From contig CAJTRO010000009.1 in the NCBI GenBank assembly GCA_910579015.1, positions 1 through 64,000 of the forward strand: DNA of 64,000 nucleotides, in the 5' to 3' direction. The stretch is from an uncultured Dorea sp. Lineage in GTDB: Bacteria > Bacillota_A > Clostridia > Lachnospirales > Lachnospiraceae. Of this stretch, positions 51,355 through 60,286 are shown in pieces; position 1 is the stretch's first letter, and the number at the start of each line of letters is the position of its first letter. The notes beneath the pieces are model-generated. The model had not been told where the DNA came from and did not search any database. It saw nothing but the letters and a program-made list of their open reading frames with translations. The translations under genes and the position numbers were made by a program.

Positions 51355-52197
51355 TCAAAATATTATCCGGACACTTTTATCCTGCATTAATTCAATAAAC
51401 CGATCGTTATCATACTTCTGCCTGTCAAGCACTGTGGAACCGTCTAAATGCTGTTTTGTAAATATTATGCTTCTTACATCTTTTCGAATTTCCCTTACTT
51501 CTTCTGAACTAATCCCCAACTCACTGTACATCTGATATATTAAGACATCATTCGATTTAAAGCTAATTCCCGCCGGTTTTCTATCTTGAAAAACCTCCTT
51601 TAACAATTCGTGTGCATTCTGCTGAAATGCATAGGTATCTCTGTCCTGAGTATATATAGTTATAAATTCGATTCCAGGAAAATACCATGAAATGATCTCG
51701 GCCAGTATAACCAAAGAAATCTCGCCGGCATTTTTCTTTCGTATTCTTCCTTTTTCTGCAACCGCTTCAGATAATGGCCAGTCTTGATATAACTTTTTTA
51801 TCCATTCCGAATACTCTTCCATATCAAGAATATCTACCTTTTCAACATATCTTCGCATGTAACTTTTCAGTATTCCCAGAGATGAAACCGCAGCATAAAC
51901 TATTTTATATAAATTTCCCTCTTCGCCATTCGCCAGATTGGCATAGTTTTCTTCCTGTATTATATAAATCGGAATTCCCTCTTCATGCAGGTCTTGAATA
52001 TATCTTCTGCGGTATCTTGAATCATCAACCTCCTCCATAACCCATTTAGGAAGTAATATCACATCGTATTCTCTCAAAAAAACCTTCGTACATCTCCCAT
52101 ATCGCTCCATTTTCTCCAAAAAAGCAATTGAGGAATTATCCAGAAGGGCAATTTTTGTTTCATCATTATATTGTGTATAAACAGGGACATTATTCAT
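51355..52197 (-). CDS. PIN-like nuclease domain protein (putative toxin)
   Basis: 280 residues, soluble. Acidic residues spaced as in PIN-like nucleases: IALLDNSSIAFL (Asp19), ILLPKWVMEEVDD, a middle GEISLVILAEI, and ITIYTQDRDTYAF. An RNA-cleaving effector is therefore likely but not certain. It overlaps the ImmA/IrrE-like gene by eight bases and ends at the left 64-bp repeat. Confidence 0.55.
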   Translation of the reverse strand: MNNVPVYTQYNDETKIALLDNSSIAFLEKMERYGRCTKVFLREYDVILLPKWVMEEVDDSRYRRRYIQDLHEEGIPIYIIQEENYANLANGEEGNLYKIVYAAVSSLGILKSYMRRYVEKVDILDMEEYSEWIKKLYQDWPLSEAVAEKGRIRKKNAGEISLVILAEIISWYFPGIEFITIYTQDRDTYAFQQNAHELLKEVFQDRKPAGISFKSNDVLIYQMYSELGISSEEVREIRKDVRSIIFTKQHLDGSTVLDRQKYDNDRFIELMQDKSVRIIF

Positions 52198-52975
52198 TCT
52201 TATCCTCCATCACCAAGTTTATCCTTTTCACAATATCTTCGAGAAACATAGCATTCGTATAATTGTACCTCAATTCAGGATCCTTTTTTATCCTTATCTG
52301 AATCTTCGATTGAAGTGCTCCGACATTTACCACATAGGAAGGTTTTACCAGACTGTCATCTAATCCCAACATGCGGAATCTCTCATCCATATCAATGAAT
52401 GTTGTATCAAAATTCTCTTTTACAGCTCTCAATACATCTGTATCCCTATTCTGCAAGGCTCCTTCATACAACGCAACTAAAACAGCCTTATATGTTGCCT
52501 GAAAAGCGGCCATGCAATGGAAAACTTTAGATAGAAAATTCATCTCCGGAAGTTCCGAATAATATGTTTGCAGATTTCCCAAAAGCATACAGGCGGCGAA
52601 GTATTCTGCCTTTCGTTCTTCCATAATGATATCATTTTCAATAATATGATTGAATGAAATCTGATCAAAAATCAAATGATAAATTTCATGCCATGCAGTA
52701 AAATACTGATTTGCCCGGGGCTGTGCCGTATTTATTACAGGAATCTTCCTTCCATTCTTAATATATATAGCTCCACTCCAATACCGATTATCGAGCGGCA
52801 TCTGAATCAGGCCATAAGTCTTTAAAATCTGCATTGCTAATTGATCTGACGAACTAATTCTCATCGAATTCCATTTTTCATGAATTATAAAAACTCTCTT
52901 CATTATATCATCATGGATTTCCATATTCTTTTTCACTACTTCATCGAGATTATCTGCTTTAATCTTTTCACTCAT
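52190..52975 (-). CDS. ImmA/IrrE-type metallopeptidase
   Basis: 261 residues from the start at 52975 (MSEKIKAD), chosen for GAGGCGG five bases upstream. Zinc site TAWHEIYHLIF (HExxH) with the third ligand Glu in MEERKAEYFAACML. Members cleave or unlock repressors, usually an XRE partner; the XRE gene is directly upstream. The C-terminal half (FIDMDERFRMLGLDDS and after) is unfamiliar. Confidence 0.85.
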   Translation of the reverse strand: MSEKIKADNLDEVVKKNMEIHDDIMKRVFIIHEKWNSMRISSSDQLAMQILKTYGLIQMPLDNRYWSGAIYIKNGRKIPVINTAQPRANQYFTAWHEIYHLIFDQISFNHIIENDIIMEERKAEYFAACMLLGNLQTYYSELPEMNFLSKVFHCMAAFQATYKAVLVALYEGALQNRDTDVLRAVKENFDTTFIDMDERFRMLGLDDSLVKPSYVVNVGALQSKIQIRIKKDPELRYNYTNAMFLEDIVKRINLVMEDKNE

Positions 52976-52985
52976 ATTCCGCCTC

Positions 52986-53348
52986 TCAATAGTAAATCTC
53001 ACAAAGATCTAGTATATCCATTAACAATTTATATTGCTTTTGCGCTTTTTCACTCATCCTATAATCTTTTGGCTCGTTTTGTGAATATACTGCTTCTACT
53101 CCTTTCGGGGGACGGTTATAATAAATCAACTCATCAACAGATAATTCTAATACCGACAATATCTTTTGAAGATGCTTATCAAAGGTACTCTTATTATTGA
53201 TACAGCCCTTCAAAAGCTTGTCTAATGTTGGTCTTGATATCCCTGCCTTTTTTGCAAAGGAAATCTTTGTATACCCTTTCTCCCGTATACAATCTTTCAG
53301 CCTGTGACCTGCGATGGCGCGCTGTTCAAATAATTCATCAAACTCCAT
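52986..53348 (-). CDS. XRE-family repressor of the ImmA/PIN module
   Basis: 120 residues from ATG 53348 (MEFDELFEQR; ribosome site GGGAGG). Helix-turn-helix at about residues 12-70 (GYTKISFAKKAGISRPTLDKLLKG), then a helical tail with KAQKQYKLLMDIL. First gene of the three-gene operon; likely antitoxin or repressor and substrate of the downstream peptidase. Confidence 0.85.
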   Translation of the reverse strand: MEFDELFEQRAIAGHRLKDCIREKGYTKISFAKKAGISRPTLDKLLKGCINNKSTFDKHLQKILSVLELSVDELIYYNRPPKGVEAVYSQNEPKDYRMSEKAQKQYKLLMDILDLCEIYY

Positions 53349-53465
53349 TATAACGCCTCCCTTCCTTAACATATATTATACATGTATGAATAAAGGAATC
53401 AACATAAAATGTTAAAAATTTTTTTACAAAAATCCCCATTCTTTAATTTAAAAAGTTTCTTCTAT

Positions 53466-53529
53466 GACAAGACAAATAACAGGCAGATAATTGACCACAA
53501 TCTCCATGCGTCAATTATCTGCCTGTTTC
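53466..53529. repeat. 64-bp direct repeat, right copy (contains terminator)
   Basis: Exact copy of 51276-51339, 2190 bases away. The stem (53478-53527) lies just after the chemoreceptor stop and terminates it. Confidence 0.92.
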
Positions 53530-53546
53530 TACATTCTACACTATCT

Positions 53547-55196
53547 CTATTTCTTCAACTGGAACCTGCCAGTCTCTTCTCTCAGCAGTCTCACCTGATC
53601 GAACAGCTCCTCGCTGACCGCCGCCGTCTCCTGGCTGCTCGCCGAGTTGGTCTGCACAACCTCCGCAATCTGGCCGATTCCGTCCGTTACCTGCTTAATA
53701 GACTGTGCCTCTCCGTTGATCGCATCCGCAATCGAACCGATCGCCTCGTTGGACTTCGTTACAAGAGCCAGCGTCTTCTGCAACGTCATGGAAACCTCAT
53801 CTACAATATGGCTTCCCTTCTCCGTCGCATGGACAGATTCGCCGATCAGCTCTTTCGTCTCCTTCGCCGCCTCATCTGACTGAGCGGCAAGACTACGCAC
53901 TTCATCCGCCACAACCGCAAATCCCTTTCCGGCAGATCCGGCACGCGCCGCCTCTACCGCCGCATTAAGCGCCAGGATATTCGTCTGGAATGCAATATTC
54001 TCGATCGTTGCGATAATCTCTCCAATCTTATGGGATGCCTGCGTGATATCCTTCATGGCCGCAACCATCTCTTCCATCTGGTGGCTGCTGACAGTAACCT
54101 GCTCGCCTGTCAGACGCGCGTTATCCTGCGCTTCGTTCGCCATCTCAACATTCTTAACCGCCGCCTTGGACAACTCATCAAGCGTCGCATAAAGCTGTTC
54201 TACCGCACTCGCCTGCTCCGTTGCCCCCTGCGCCAGAGACTGTGAGCCGCTCGACAGCTGGTCTGCATTGCCCGAAATCTGGCGTTCTGCTCTGCCAATG
54301 CTTCCAAGCGCTGACGACATAGTTGCCGTGAAGCTGTTGATGGCCCTCTCTATAGACTGAAAATCTCCAATATACGTTGCGGACGTACTGACATTGAAAT
54401 CACCTCTTGCAAGGCGTGCCATAATCCGGTTGATATCCTCTACATAACCCTCGATTACCTCCATCGAATCTTCCAGGATCCTTGCCAGATCGCCCAGCTC
54501 GTTATTCGCTTCGTACTCTATCGCCAGATCAAGCTTTCCTTCTTGGAGCGGACGCACCTTCTCACTGATATAGATCATCGGCTTCACGATCTGCTTAAGC
54601 ACATATCTGACCAGACTCATCAGGAACCCAAGCGCCAGGAAGAAACAGATACCAGACACAACCTGAACCGTATGGAGCGTCTTGGTCATGCTTGCCGCAC
54701 TTTCATCCTTCAACACCGTTCCTTCTTCCACAACCTGATCCAGAAGCCCTACCAGCGTCGTCAGGTTAGACTGGATCGTATCCTGATAATAAGCCTGCGC
54801 TCCCTCTGGATCGGTCTTCTTGAGATCAAGCACATAGCTTGCAGACTCATGCAGTTCCTTGTGCAGAGGCTCCAGTTCACTTCTAAGTGAAAGAATCACC
54901 GCATCATCTGTGTCTGTCTCTCCATAAAGCCACTGCCCGAGAGCACAGGTCGTGGGATCTATGCTTCCCGTAAATTCCTTATCTGCATACAACGCATTAC
55001 TCAGACCGGCGGACCACTTATAATGTGCCACCTCCGCCTTCTCGATCGTATCAAGCAGCGCAGTCGCCTCAATACTGGCCTTCTGCGTGTCTTTGATCAC
55101 AAAAATATTCGCGGTAACTGCGAAACTGTATATCAGCACGGCAGCAACCGTCGTGGCTACGCGAATCCCAACCATCTTGTTAATACTTTTCCGCAT
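53547..55196 (-). CDS. Methyl-accepting chemotaxis protein with zinc-binding CZB-like sensor
   Basis: 549 residues from 55196 (MRKSINKMVGIRV), with AGAGGGG upstream. Membrane helices at about 10-32 and 180-205 bracket an extracytoplasmic domain with VAHYKWSAGL, DPTTCALGQWLYG and LEPLHKELHESA, i.e. the His/Cys/His/His set of CZB domains. HAMP, then the signalling hairpin (NIAFQTNILALNAAVEAARAGSAGKGFAVVADEVR region). CZB domains sense zinc and, through it, hypochlorite in other species. External placement of the domain is less common. Confidence 0.9.
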   Translation of the reverse strand: MRKSINKMVGIRVATTVAAVLIYSFAVTANIFVIKDTQKASIEATALLDTIEKAEVAHYKWSAGLSNALYADKEFTGSIDPTTCALGQWLYGETDTDDAVILSLRSELEPLHKELHESASYVLDLKKTDPEGAQAYYQDTIQSNLTTLVGLLDQVVEEGTVLKDESAASMTKTLHTVQVVSGICFFLALGFLMSLVRYVLKQIVKPMIYISEKVRPLQEGKLDLAIEYEANNELGDLARILEDSMEVIEGYVEDINRIMARLARGDFNVSTSATYIGDFQSIERAINSFTATMSSALGSIGRAERQISGNADQLSSGSQSLAQGATEQASAVEQLYATLDELSKAAVKNVEMANEAQDNARLTGEQVTVSSHQMEEMVAAMKDITQASHKIGEIIATIENIAFQTNILALNAAVEAARAGSAGKGFAVVADEVRSLAAQSDEAAKETKELIGESVHATEKGSHIVDEVSMTLQKTLALVTKSNEAIGSIADAINGEAQSIKQVTDGIGQIAEVVQTNSASSQETAAVSEELFDQVRLLREETGRFQLKK

Positions 55197-55359
55197 GGAA
55201 ATAATCCCCTCTTTTCTATTATTGAGCACCTTCAGAAATTCTCTGCACCCATATTCTGTCTTATCTTCTGCCAGCTTCACATCTTCTCATGTATGTATCG
55301 TCTGCTGTTCTTTTATTATAATATCTACGCCGTCACAAAAGGTTCCTGTGTCAGGCTGT

Positions 55360-56019
55360 CTACGCAACCGCAGAGAAGCCTTCTTCCGGCTTTCTCACCG
55401 GCATCTCCGGTTCAGGATCAGACGCAGTTGTCGTCCTCGTCGTACCGCCGGACACATAGACCGTACCGCACTCCGGACAGATCGCCGTATGCATGGTAAC
55501 CGACTGGCTGACTACCCGCCGGTCTTCACGCTCTGCCAACGCCTGCTCACGCACGACATGCTCCATCTCATGACCGCGCACGGCGGCCGCCGCCTGATCG
55601 GGATCTATATGCGTCGGCGTCTGAAATGATACACCCGAATCATCCGAGCCATCCTGATACTTTCTCTCCTTGCATGTCTGGCATTCTGTCTCGTTCGATG
55701 CCTTCTGCGCTCCTGACACAGAACTCTTCTCCTGCGCCGGATCCATATTCTTAATACGCATCCTGACCGCAAGCTCCGCCGGATCCATGCCTTCCCGCAG
55801 AAATGGTATCGCCGAACTTCTTGTTGTTCCGGATCCCACCACGTTCACCGGACTGACCGGCTCTACCGGAGTTCCCGGGCTTGCCGCCCGTCCCGCTGTC
55901 ACCACGCCAGATCTCTGGACACCCTGTACTGGCGAACCAGCTCTGCGCTGATATGCATGATACGGAAGTACCCTGGAGACACCGCTCATCTGACTGACAC
56001 CCATAATGCCGCCTATCAT
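55360..56019 (-). CDS. SprA-related protein with HExxH-like motif
   Basis: 219 residues from ATG 56019 (MIGGIMGVSQM; GAGGTGG upstream). A disordered head, then CQTCKERKYQDGSDDSGVSFQTPTHIDPDQAAAAVRGHEMEHVVREQ, described in pieces: two Cys, a Gly/Asp turn, and HEMEH resembling a zinc peptidase site; CPECGTVYVSGG follows. This fits the SprA-related family. Biochemical role unknown; it lies in a motility transcript. Confidence 0.7.
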   Translation of the reverse strand: MIGGIMGVSQMSGVSRVLPYHAYQRRAGSPVQGVQRSGVVTAGRAASPGTPVEPVSPVNVVGSGTTRSSAIPFLREGMDPAELAVRMRIKNMDPAQEKSSVSGAQKASNETECQTCKERKYQDGSDDSGVSFQTPTHIDPDQAAAAVRGHEMEHVVREQALAEREDRRVVSQSVTMHTAICPECGTVYVSGGTTRTTTASDPEPEMPVRKPEEGFSAVA

Positions 56020-56084
56020 GTCTTCCACCTCACTATCACTGTCTCAATCACTATCACTGATGCTGTCGCTATACGCTCAACAGA

Positions 56085-57326
56085 TTAACCTTCGTTCATT
56101 CCCACGACATTATCCCAGATATTGTTCACTTCTTCTACAGAATCCATATAGATCTGAGCCATCTCGTTGGTCCTAAGCCCCAGTTCCTCGGCAATCGTCT
56201 TAATCTCAGACCACTCTGCCTTCTCATAGCACAGGATCAGCTCATACAACCTTCCTGCCTCGCCCTCTCTGGATACCAGCGCCGTCTTAACCTCGTCGAC
56301 GATCGGAATCTCCGACAGAATCTCCGACATAGGCGCGTCAATCATATACTCCAGTGTAGAGAACATACCCATCAGATATGCGTCAGAACTGTTAATTACG
56401 AAATTCTTAAGCTTCTTTACCAGCGCCGAAGCGAATATCGCCCGCATAAAGGACGTCTTAAGAAGCTCCTCTGAGGAATGCTCCTTATCCTCGAAACTCA
56501 GCAGGTAGATCCACTGCTTCAGCTGGCTGATCCCGACACGGATCAACGCCTGACGGATAGAAGTCGTCTCATGATGCACCGCAAAATACGCCGAATTCGC
56601 CATCTTAAGAAGCGCATACGTCAGAGACGCATCCCTGCTTATAGTCTCCTCCAGAATCTCTACATCCGGCTCATCCTTCGTGATCTCGACGATGAGCTGG
56701 TACAGATTCCCTTCCATGAAATCCAGCTTGCTGGTCTTCGTCATGGTCGCGCCTGAGATATAATTACCCTCGACATAGTCCGCGTTCAGCTCCACAGCAC
56801 ATTCATATGCCTCCTTGCTGTTCACGCCGGTCGCGATGAATTCCTTCTGGAAACCATGCGCCATGTCAATCACATTGGCGACAGACTTCTTCTGCTCTTC
56901 ATCCAGCTTATTCGAAATATCAATCTTTATGTAATCCACATATTCCAGCATACTGAAATACTTGGGAGTAAACTGGAAATCATTGATAGCAAAATGATAT
57001 CCCTCTTCCCGGTACTTACTGATCAATATCGCGGCCAGCGAATGGACAACGATATTATCCTCTATCTGGATCACAACCTTCTCCTTATCGAAGATCTTAG
57101 GCGTGTTCCGAAACAGAAGTGTCGGAGTGAATGTCATGAAGGTCTTCTTATCCTTGAAAATACGCTCTGAATTCTCTGACAGGAAAGAAACCATCGTGTT
57201 CGCCGCCACACTGTCTGCACTCGGATTATACAGGCTGCTCTGATCCTCCTGGATCAAAAGCTCATACCCGATGACAGCATCTGTCCTCTGATCCTTAATG
57301 GCTTGTCTTACTACGCAATTATCCAT
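56085..57326 (-). CDS. Degenerate EAL plus HDOD signalling protein (YuxH-like)
   Basis: 413 residues. Residues 1-195 are an EAL-type barrel in which the motif reads YELL instead of EALL and several metal ligands are missing, so hydrolysis of c-di-GMP is unlikely. Residues 200-400 are an HDOD domain (RDASLTYALLKMANSAYF, SIRQALIRVGISQLKQWIYLL). Starts at 57326, one base before the cheV stop. A scaffold or c-di-GMP-responsive role in motility control is inferred. Confidence 0.85.
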   Translation of the reverse strand: MDNCVVRQAIKDQRTDAVIGYELLIQEDQSSLYNPSADSVAANTMVSFLSENSERIFKDKKTFMTFTPTLLFRNTPKIFDKEKVVIQIEDNIVVHSLAAILISKYREEGYHFAINDFQFTPKYFSMLEYVDYIKIDISNKLDEEQKKSVANVIDMAHGFQKEFIATGVNSKEAYECAVELNADYVEGNYISGATMTKTSKLDFMEGNLYQLIVEITKDEPDVEILEETISRDASLTYALLKMANSAYFAVHHETTSIRQALIRVGISQLKQWIYLLSFEDKEHSSEELLKTSFMRAIFASALVKKLKNFVINSSDAYLMGMFSTLEYMIDAPMSEILSEIPIVDEVKTALVSREGEAGRLYELILCYEKAEWSEIKTIAEELGLRTNEMAQIYMDSVEEVNNIWDNVVGMNEG

Positions 57327-58253
57327 CTAAAAATCCAACTCCCTCCGGTCTAATAATTCGTCCATAACCTCTACCAGACGTCCTATCTCCGGCTTCGACA
57401 GCTGCTCGTCTGCACCAAGCTGCTTGCCCTTGCGCCGCATCTCCTCATTGATCAGCGAGGAGAATATGATCACTGGCATTCTTCTCAGCCGTTCATCATC
57501 CTTCACAAGCTTCGTCAGACGATGACCATCCATCTCAGGCATCTCGATATCCGTGATCAGCAATGACGCTTTCTCATGGATATTCGCTTCATTGCGGATG
57601 CTCTCCAGATATTCCCAGGCATCCTTCCCGTTGTTGAAGTTCTTAAGATTACTGTATCCTGCACGGAACAGGGAATCCTTGATCATCTTCGTAAGAAGGA
57701 TGGAATCCTCCGCAAGTACGATCGGGTTATCTCTTGGCACCCGTTCTCCGAGAGCGTCAATGTCATGTACCTGGATACTCGTCTCCGGAGCAATCTCCGC
57801 CACGATCTTCTCAAAATCAAGAATCGTTACAAGCTGGCCGCCACACTGGGCAATACCTGTGGCAACCCCGTCGTCCCCGTTGCTAAGCGCCTTATCCGGC
57901 TTCTGGATATCCTCCCAGGAGATCCTGCTGATCCCCACCACCGTATGTACACGGAATGCAATGTTCATCTTATTGAAATTCGTGATGATAAAGAGATCCC
58001 TGTCATTCTTATCGCCGCTGTTGCCGGTCAGATATCTCGGAAGGTTGATCACTGTCAGAAGAATCTCCCTCGGCTTAAATATCCCCTCTACGGCGTGATG
58101 AGAATGCGGTACAGGCTTCACCTTATCCGCCATCATAATTTCCCGTACTTTCGCCACATTGATTCCATATAGTTCACCAAAAATGGTGAACTGCATAATC
58201 TCAATCTCATTTGTTCCTGATTCCAATAAAATCTCTGTATCAGCCATACACAT
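57327..58253 (-). CDS. cheV: Chemotaxis coupling protein CheV (CheW-REC)
   Basis: 308 residues. N-terminal CheW-like domain (EIMQFTIFGELYGINVAKVREIM ... FKPREILLTVINLPRYL) and C-terminal receiver with the phospho-Asp in LLITDIEMPEMDGH, acidic pair in VLAEDS, and Lys in LSKPE. Couples receptors to CheA and adapts by phosphorylation. A second ATG two codons later is also possible. Confidence 0.95.
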   Translation of the reverse strand: MCMADTEILLESGTNEIEIMQFTIFGELYGINVAKVREIMMADKVKPVPHSHHAVEGIFKPREILLTVINLPRYLTGNSGDKNDRDLFIITNFNKMNIAFRVHTVVGISRISWEDIQKPDKALSNGDDGVATGIAQCGGQLVTILDFEKIVAEIAPETSIQVHDIDALGERVPRDNPIVLAEDSILLTKMIKDSLFRAGYSNLKNFNNGKDAWEYLESIRNEANIHEKASLLITDIEMPEMDGHRLTKLVKDDERLRRMPVIIFSSLINEEMRRKGKQLGADEQLSKPEIGRLVEVMDELLDRRELDF

Positions 58254-58279
58254 TTCACTCCTTTATACTCTATGTATAT

Positions 58280-58287
58280 TTATCGGC
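58280..58287 (-). promoter_or_regulatory. Sigma-28 -10 element before cheV
   Basis: Perfect GCCGATAA on the minus strand, about 27 bases before the cheV start, in the same ATTTATCGGC context (plus strand) as the element before fliD. The -35 is not recognisable. Confidence 0.5.
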
Positions 58288-58411
58288 GCAATACCCATCC
58301 GGCATAACGTCTGTCAGTCACCTTGCAGCCAAACTTATCTGTCAGTTCCGCACCAGAAAGAGAACCTTCTTCCGGAGAATGCCTGACATCCGCTGTCACG
58401 GAAGTAAGAGG

Positions 58412-58894
58412 TTACAGCATACGCTCCGGCTTTCCTGCTGACCGCACATATACCTTCCCTGTCGCAACATCCAGCAGCATAGTCCTTGCATAATTCGCCC
58501 CGGTGTCCTCGCTGGCCACACGCAATCCTTCCGCCATCAATATCCGCTTAACATTCTGGGCATTACGTTCCCCAATGTTGCCCAGTCCGCCGCCGCCCTT
58601 CATCTCAAACATCTTGGCGCCGCCGGCAATCTTACATACAAGCCTCTGCTTCGTTGCACCATAGGCGCCCAGCTTACGGAGCGTCTCATGGATCCCTGAA
58701 TCTGCGAATTTAAATACATTAGCATCGCCTGCTCTCCCTCTCTCTGGCAACATGATATGAAGCAGCGCTCCTAACTTGATCATAGGATCATAGAAAGATA
58801 TTCCGATACATGACCCCAGCGCATATGTAATCAGAACCCCTTCCTGCCTTGTTATCTTCATATCAGCAATTCCGACCGATATCTTCTTTTCCAT
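58412..58894 (-). CDS. cheD: Chemoreceptor glutamine deamidase CheD
   Basis: 160 residues from ATG 58894 (MEKKISVGIADMK). Deamidates Gln residues of chemoreceptors and binds CheC. Seen: ITYALGSCIGISFYDP with the catalytic Cys, LLHIMLPERG with the His, and KIAGGAKMF. AGGAG lies within the end of cheC. An in-frame TTG at 58906 is less likely. Confidence 0.93.
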   Translation of the reverse strand: MEKKISVGIADMKITRQEGVLITYALGSCIGISFYDPMIKLGALLHIMLPERGRAGDANVFKFADSGIHETLRKLGAYGATKQRLVCKIAGGAKMFEMKGGGGLGNIGERNAQNVKRILMAEGLRVASEDTGANYARTMLLDVATGKVYVRSAGKPERML

Positions 58895-58898
58895 CGAC

Positions 58899-59519
58899 TT
58901 ACTCAACTCCTAGTTTTTTCATAAGAACACTCAAAGACTCTACATCCGGCAGAAGCAGCATGTTGCTGTTTAGTGCTTTTCCGTCTATCTTAAACTCTCC
59001 TGTTATCATCATGATCCTGTCTGAATGCTGTCCCATCATCGCAATCGGCACGCTCATGATACCGCCCAGCATATTCACGGCAAACTGCGGAACAGACAAT
59101 TCAACCTGCATTCCGATCAGTCCTGACATCGCCGTAATATATGAGGAGATCACGATATTTCCTATCTCAGACAGAACAGAAGAATCTATCTCCTCCATCG
59201 CCAGGAAATCCGGACAGTCCTTCCCAAGCATCCTGTGCAGTACCTCGTCTGAGAATTCCTTCGTCAGGATAAACAGCATGATCCCGCCGAGCTCTCCCGA
59301 CATCTCCACAAATATAGCCGCAACCAGCTCTTCCGGATCTCCCAGGTGAGACAAAGCTTCATTAAACCCCAGGATCTGAACCTCCGGAACCGCCATGTTC
59401 ACCTTCGCATTCAACATACTTGATAAGGCTGTTGCCGCGTTTCCGCCCCCGATACTCCCGATCTCTTTCAGGATATCCAGCTCTAACGCATTCATCTCTT
59501 CATAAGTTTTTATCGCCAT
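58899..59519 (-). CDS. cheC: CheY-P phosphatase CheC
   Basis: 206 residues, full length. Two active-site helices are expected: the second (LSEIGNIVISSYITAMS) keeps the E-x-x-N motif, but the first (LKEIGSIGGGNAATALS) has Ser at the Asn position. Activity may rely on the second site only. Stop overlaps the ribosome site of cheD, its partner. Confidence 0.92.
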   Translation of the reverse strand: MAIKTYEEMNALELDILKEIGSIGGGNAATALSSMLNAKVNMAVPEVQILGFNEALSHLGDPEELVAAIFVEMSGELGGIMLFILTKEFSDEVLHRMLGKDCPDFLAMEEIDSSVLSEIGNIVISSYITAMSGLIGMQVELSVPQFAVNMLGGIMSVPIAMMGQHSDRIMMITGEFKIDGKALNSNMLLLPDVESLSVLMKKLGVE

Positions 59520-59530
59520 AAGCCACCTCT

Positions 59531-60253
59531 CTATGATCTCAATGTGTTAATCGTGTTCACAACCTCGTCTGACGTCTGAACCATCTTAAGCGCATAAGAA
59601 TATGCCCTCTGTGCTTCTATGATCCGTGTAAAATCGTCCGCCACGCTCGCTCCCGACATCTCCAGTGCGTGATCGACCACCTTCGCATCCGCGATCAGGA
59701 ACGGCGCCCCGTTCTTCTCAACCGGAACAAACTCGTTATTACCGGTACTCAGCATACCGTCCAGAATATTGAACCCATACACAGCCGGCTGCCCGCTGAG
59801 CTCCTTGCCCTTATCCCCGTCTGTCACCAGAATCGGGTTCTGGTTCTGATCCAGCACGAAATTGCCGTTGTCATTCACAAGATAGAAGTCGTCTCCTCTC
59901 TGCGACATACTGAAATGTCCGTTCCTTGTATATGTAATCTCATTCGTAATCGGGCTTCTCACCATGAAGAATCCCTTCCCGGTAATCGCATAATCAAACT
60001 GCCCCTGCGTGGTTGTGAATCCGACCGGACTGAAATCCGTATTCGTCTTCTCCACCCGGATACCCGTTCCGGACTTAAGCGGGGTATCCGCTCCGGTATA
60101 ATTATTCAGATTATAATACATCAGGTCAGAGAACACCGTCGTCTTGGCCTTGTATCCATAGTTGTTCACGTTCGCAAGGTTGTTAGCGACAACATTCATC
60201 TTCTGCTGTTCCTCCATCGCACCCCTTGCCGCAGTATAAAATGACGTATACAT
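59531..60253 (-). CDS. Flagellar rod protein (FlgG/FlhP type)
   Basis: 240 residues. Starts MYTSFYTAARGAMEEQQKMN, with VVANNLANVNNYGYKAK the conserved rod motif, and ends in a coiled helix (ASVADDFTRIIEAQRAYSYALKM). Part of the distal rod. Paralogue of the next gene upstream; which is FlgF and which is FlgG cannot be fixed by sight. Confidence 0.88.
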   Translation of the reverse strand: MYTSFYTAARGAMEEQQKMNVVANNLANVNNYGYKAKTTVFSDLMYYNLNNYTGADTPLKSGTGIRVEKTNTDFSPVGFTTTQGQFDYAITGKGFFMVRSPITNEITYTRNGHFSMSQRGDDFYLVNDNGNFVLDQNQNPILVTDGDKGKELSGQPAVYGFNILDGMLSTGNNEFVPVEKNGAPFLIADAKVVDHALEMSGASVADDFTRIIEAQRAYSYALKMVQTSDEVVNTINTLRS

Positions 60254-60286
60254 GGTAAATCTCTCCTCTCTGTCAGCCTCTCATAT

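Larger units (their letters stand above)
51340..53465. mobile_element. AT-rich XRE/ImmA-IrrE/PIN island between 64-bp direct repeats
   Basis: Three leftward genes form a tight operon, bracketed by the exact 64-bp repeat. Composition is visibly more AT-rich than the motility genes on both sides. Removing one repeat plus the island would leave comFB and the chemoreceptor gene converging on a single shared terminator, which looks like the ancestral state. No transposase or integrase is inside. Acquisition as cargo is inferred. Confidence 0.55.

Noticed and set aside
51276..53529. The 64-bp repeats as dispersed REP-type elements
   Set aside because: Only two copies are seen here and they are exact and bracket one foreign-looking module. 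A genome-wide count would settle it.
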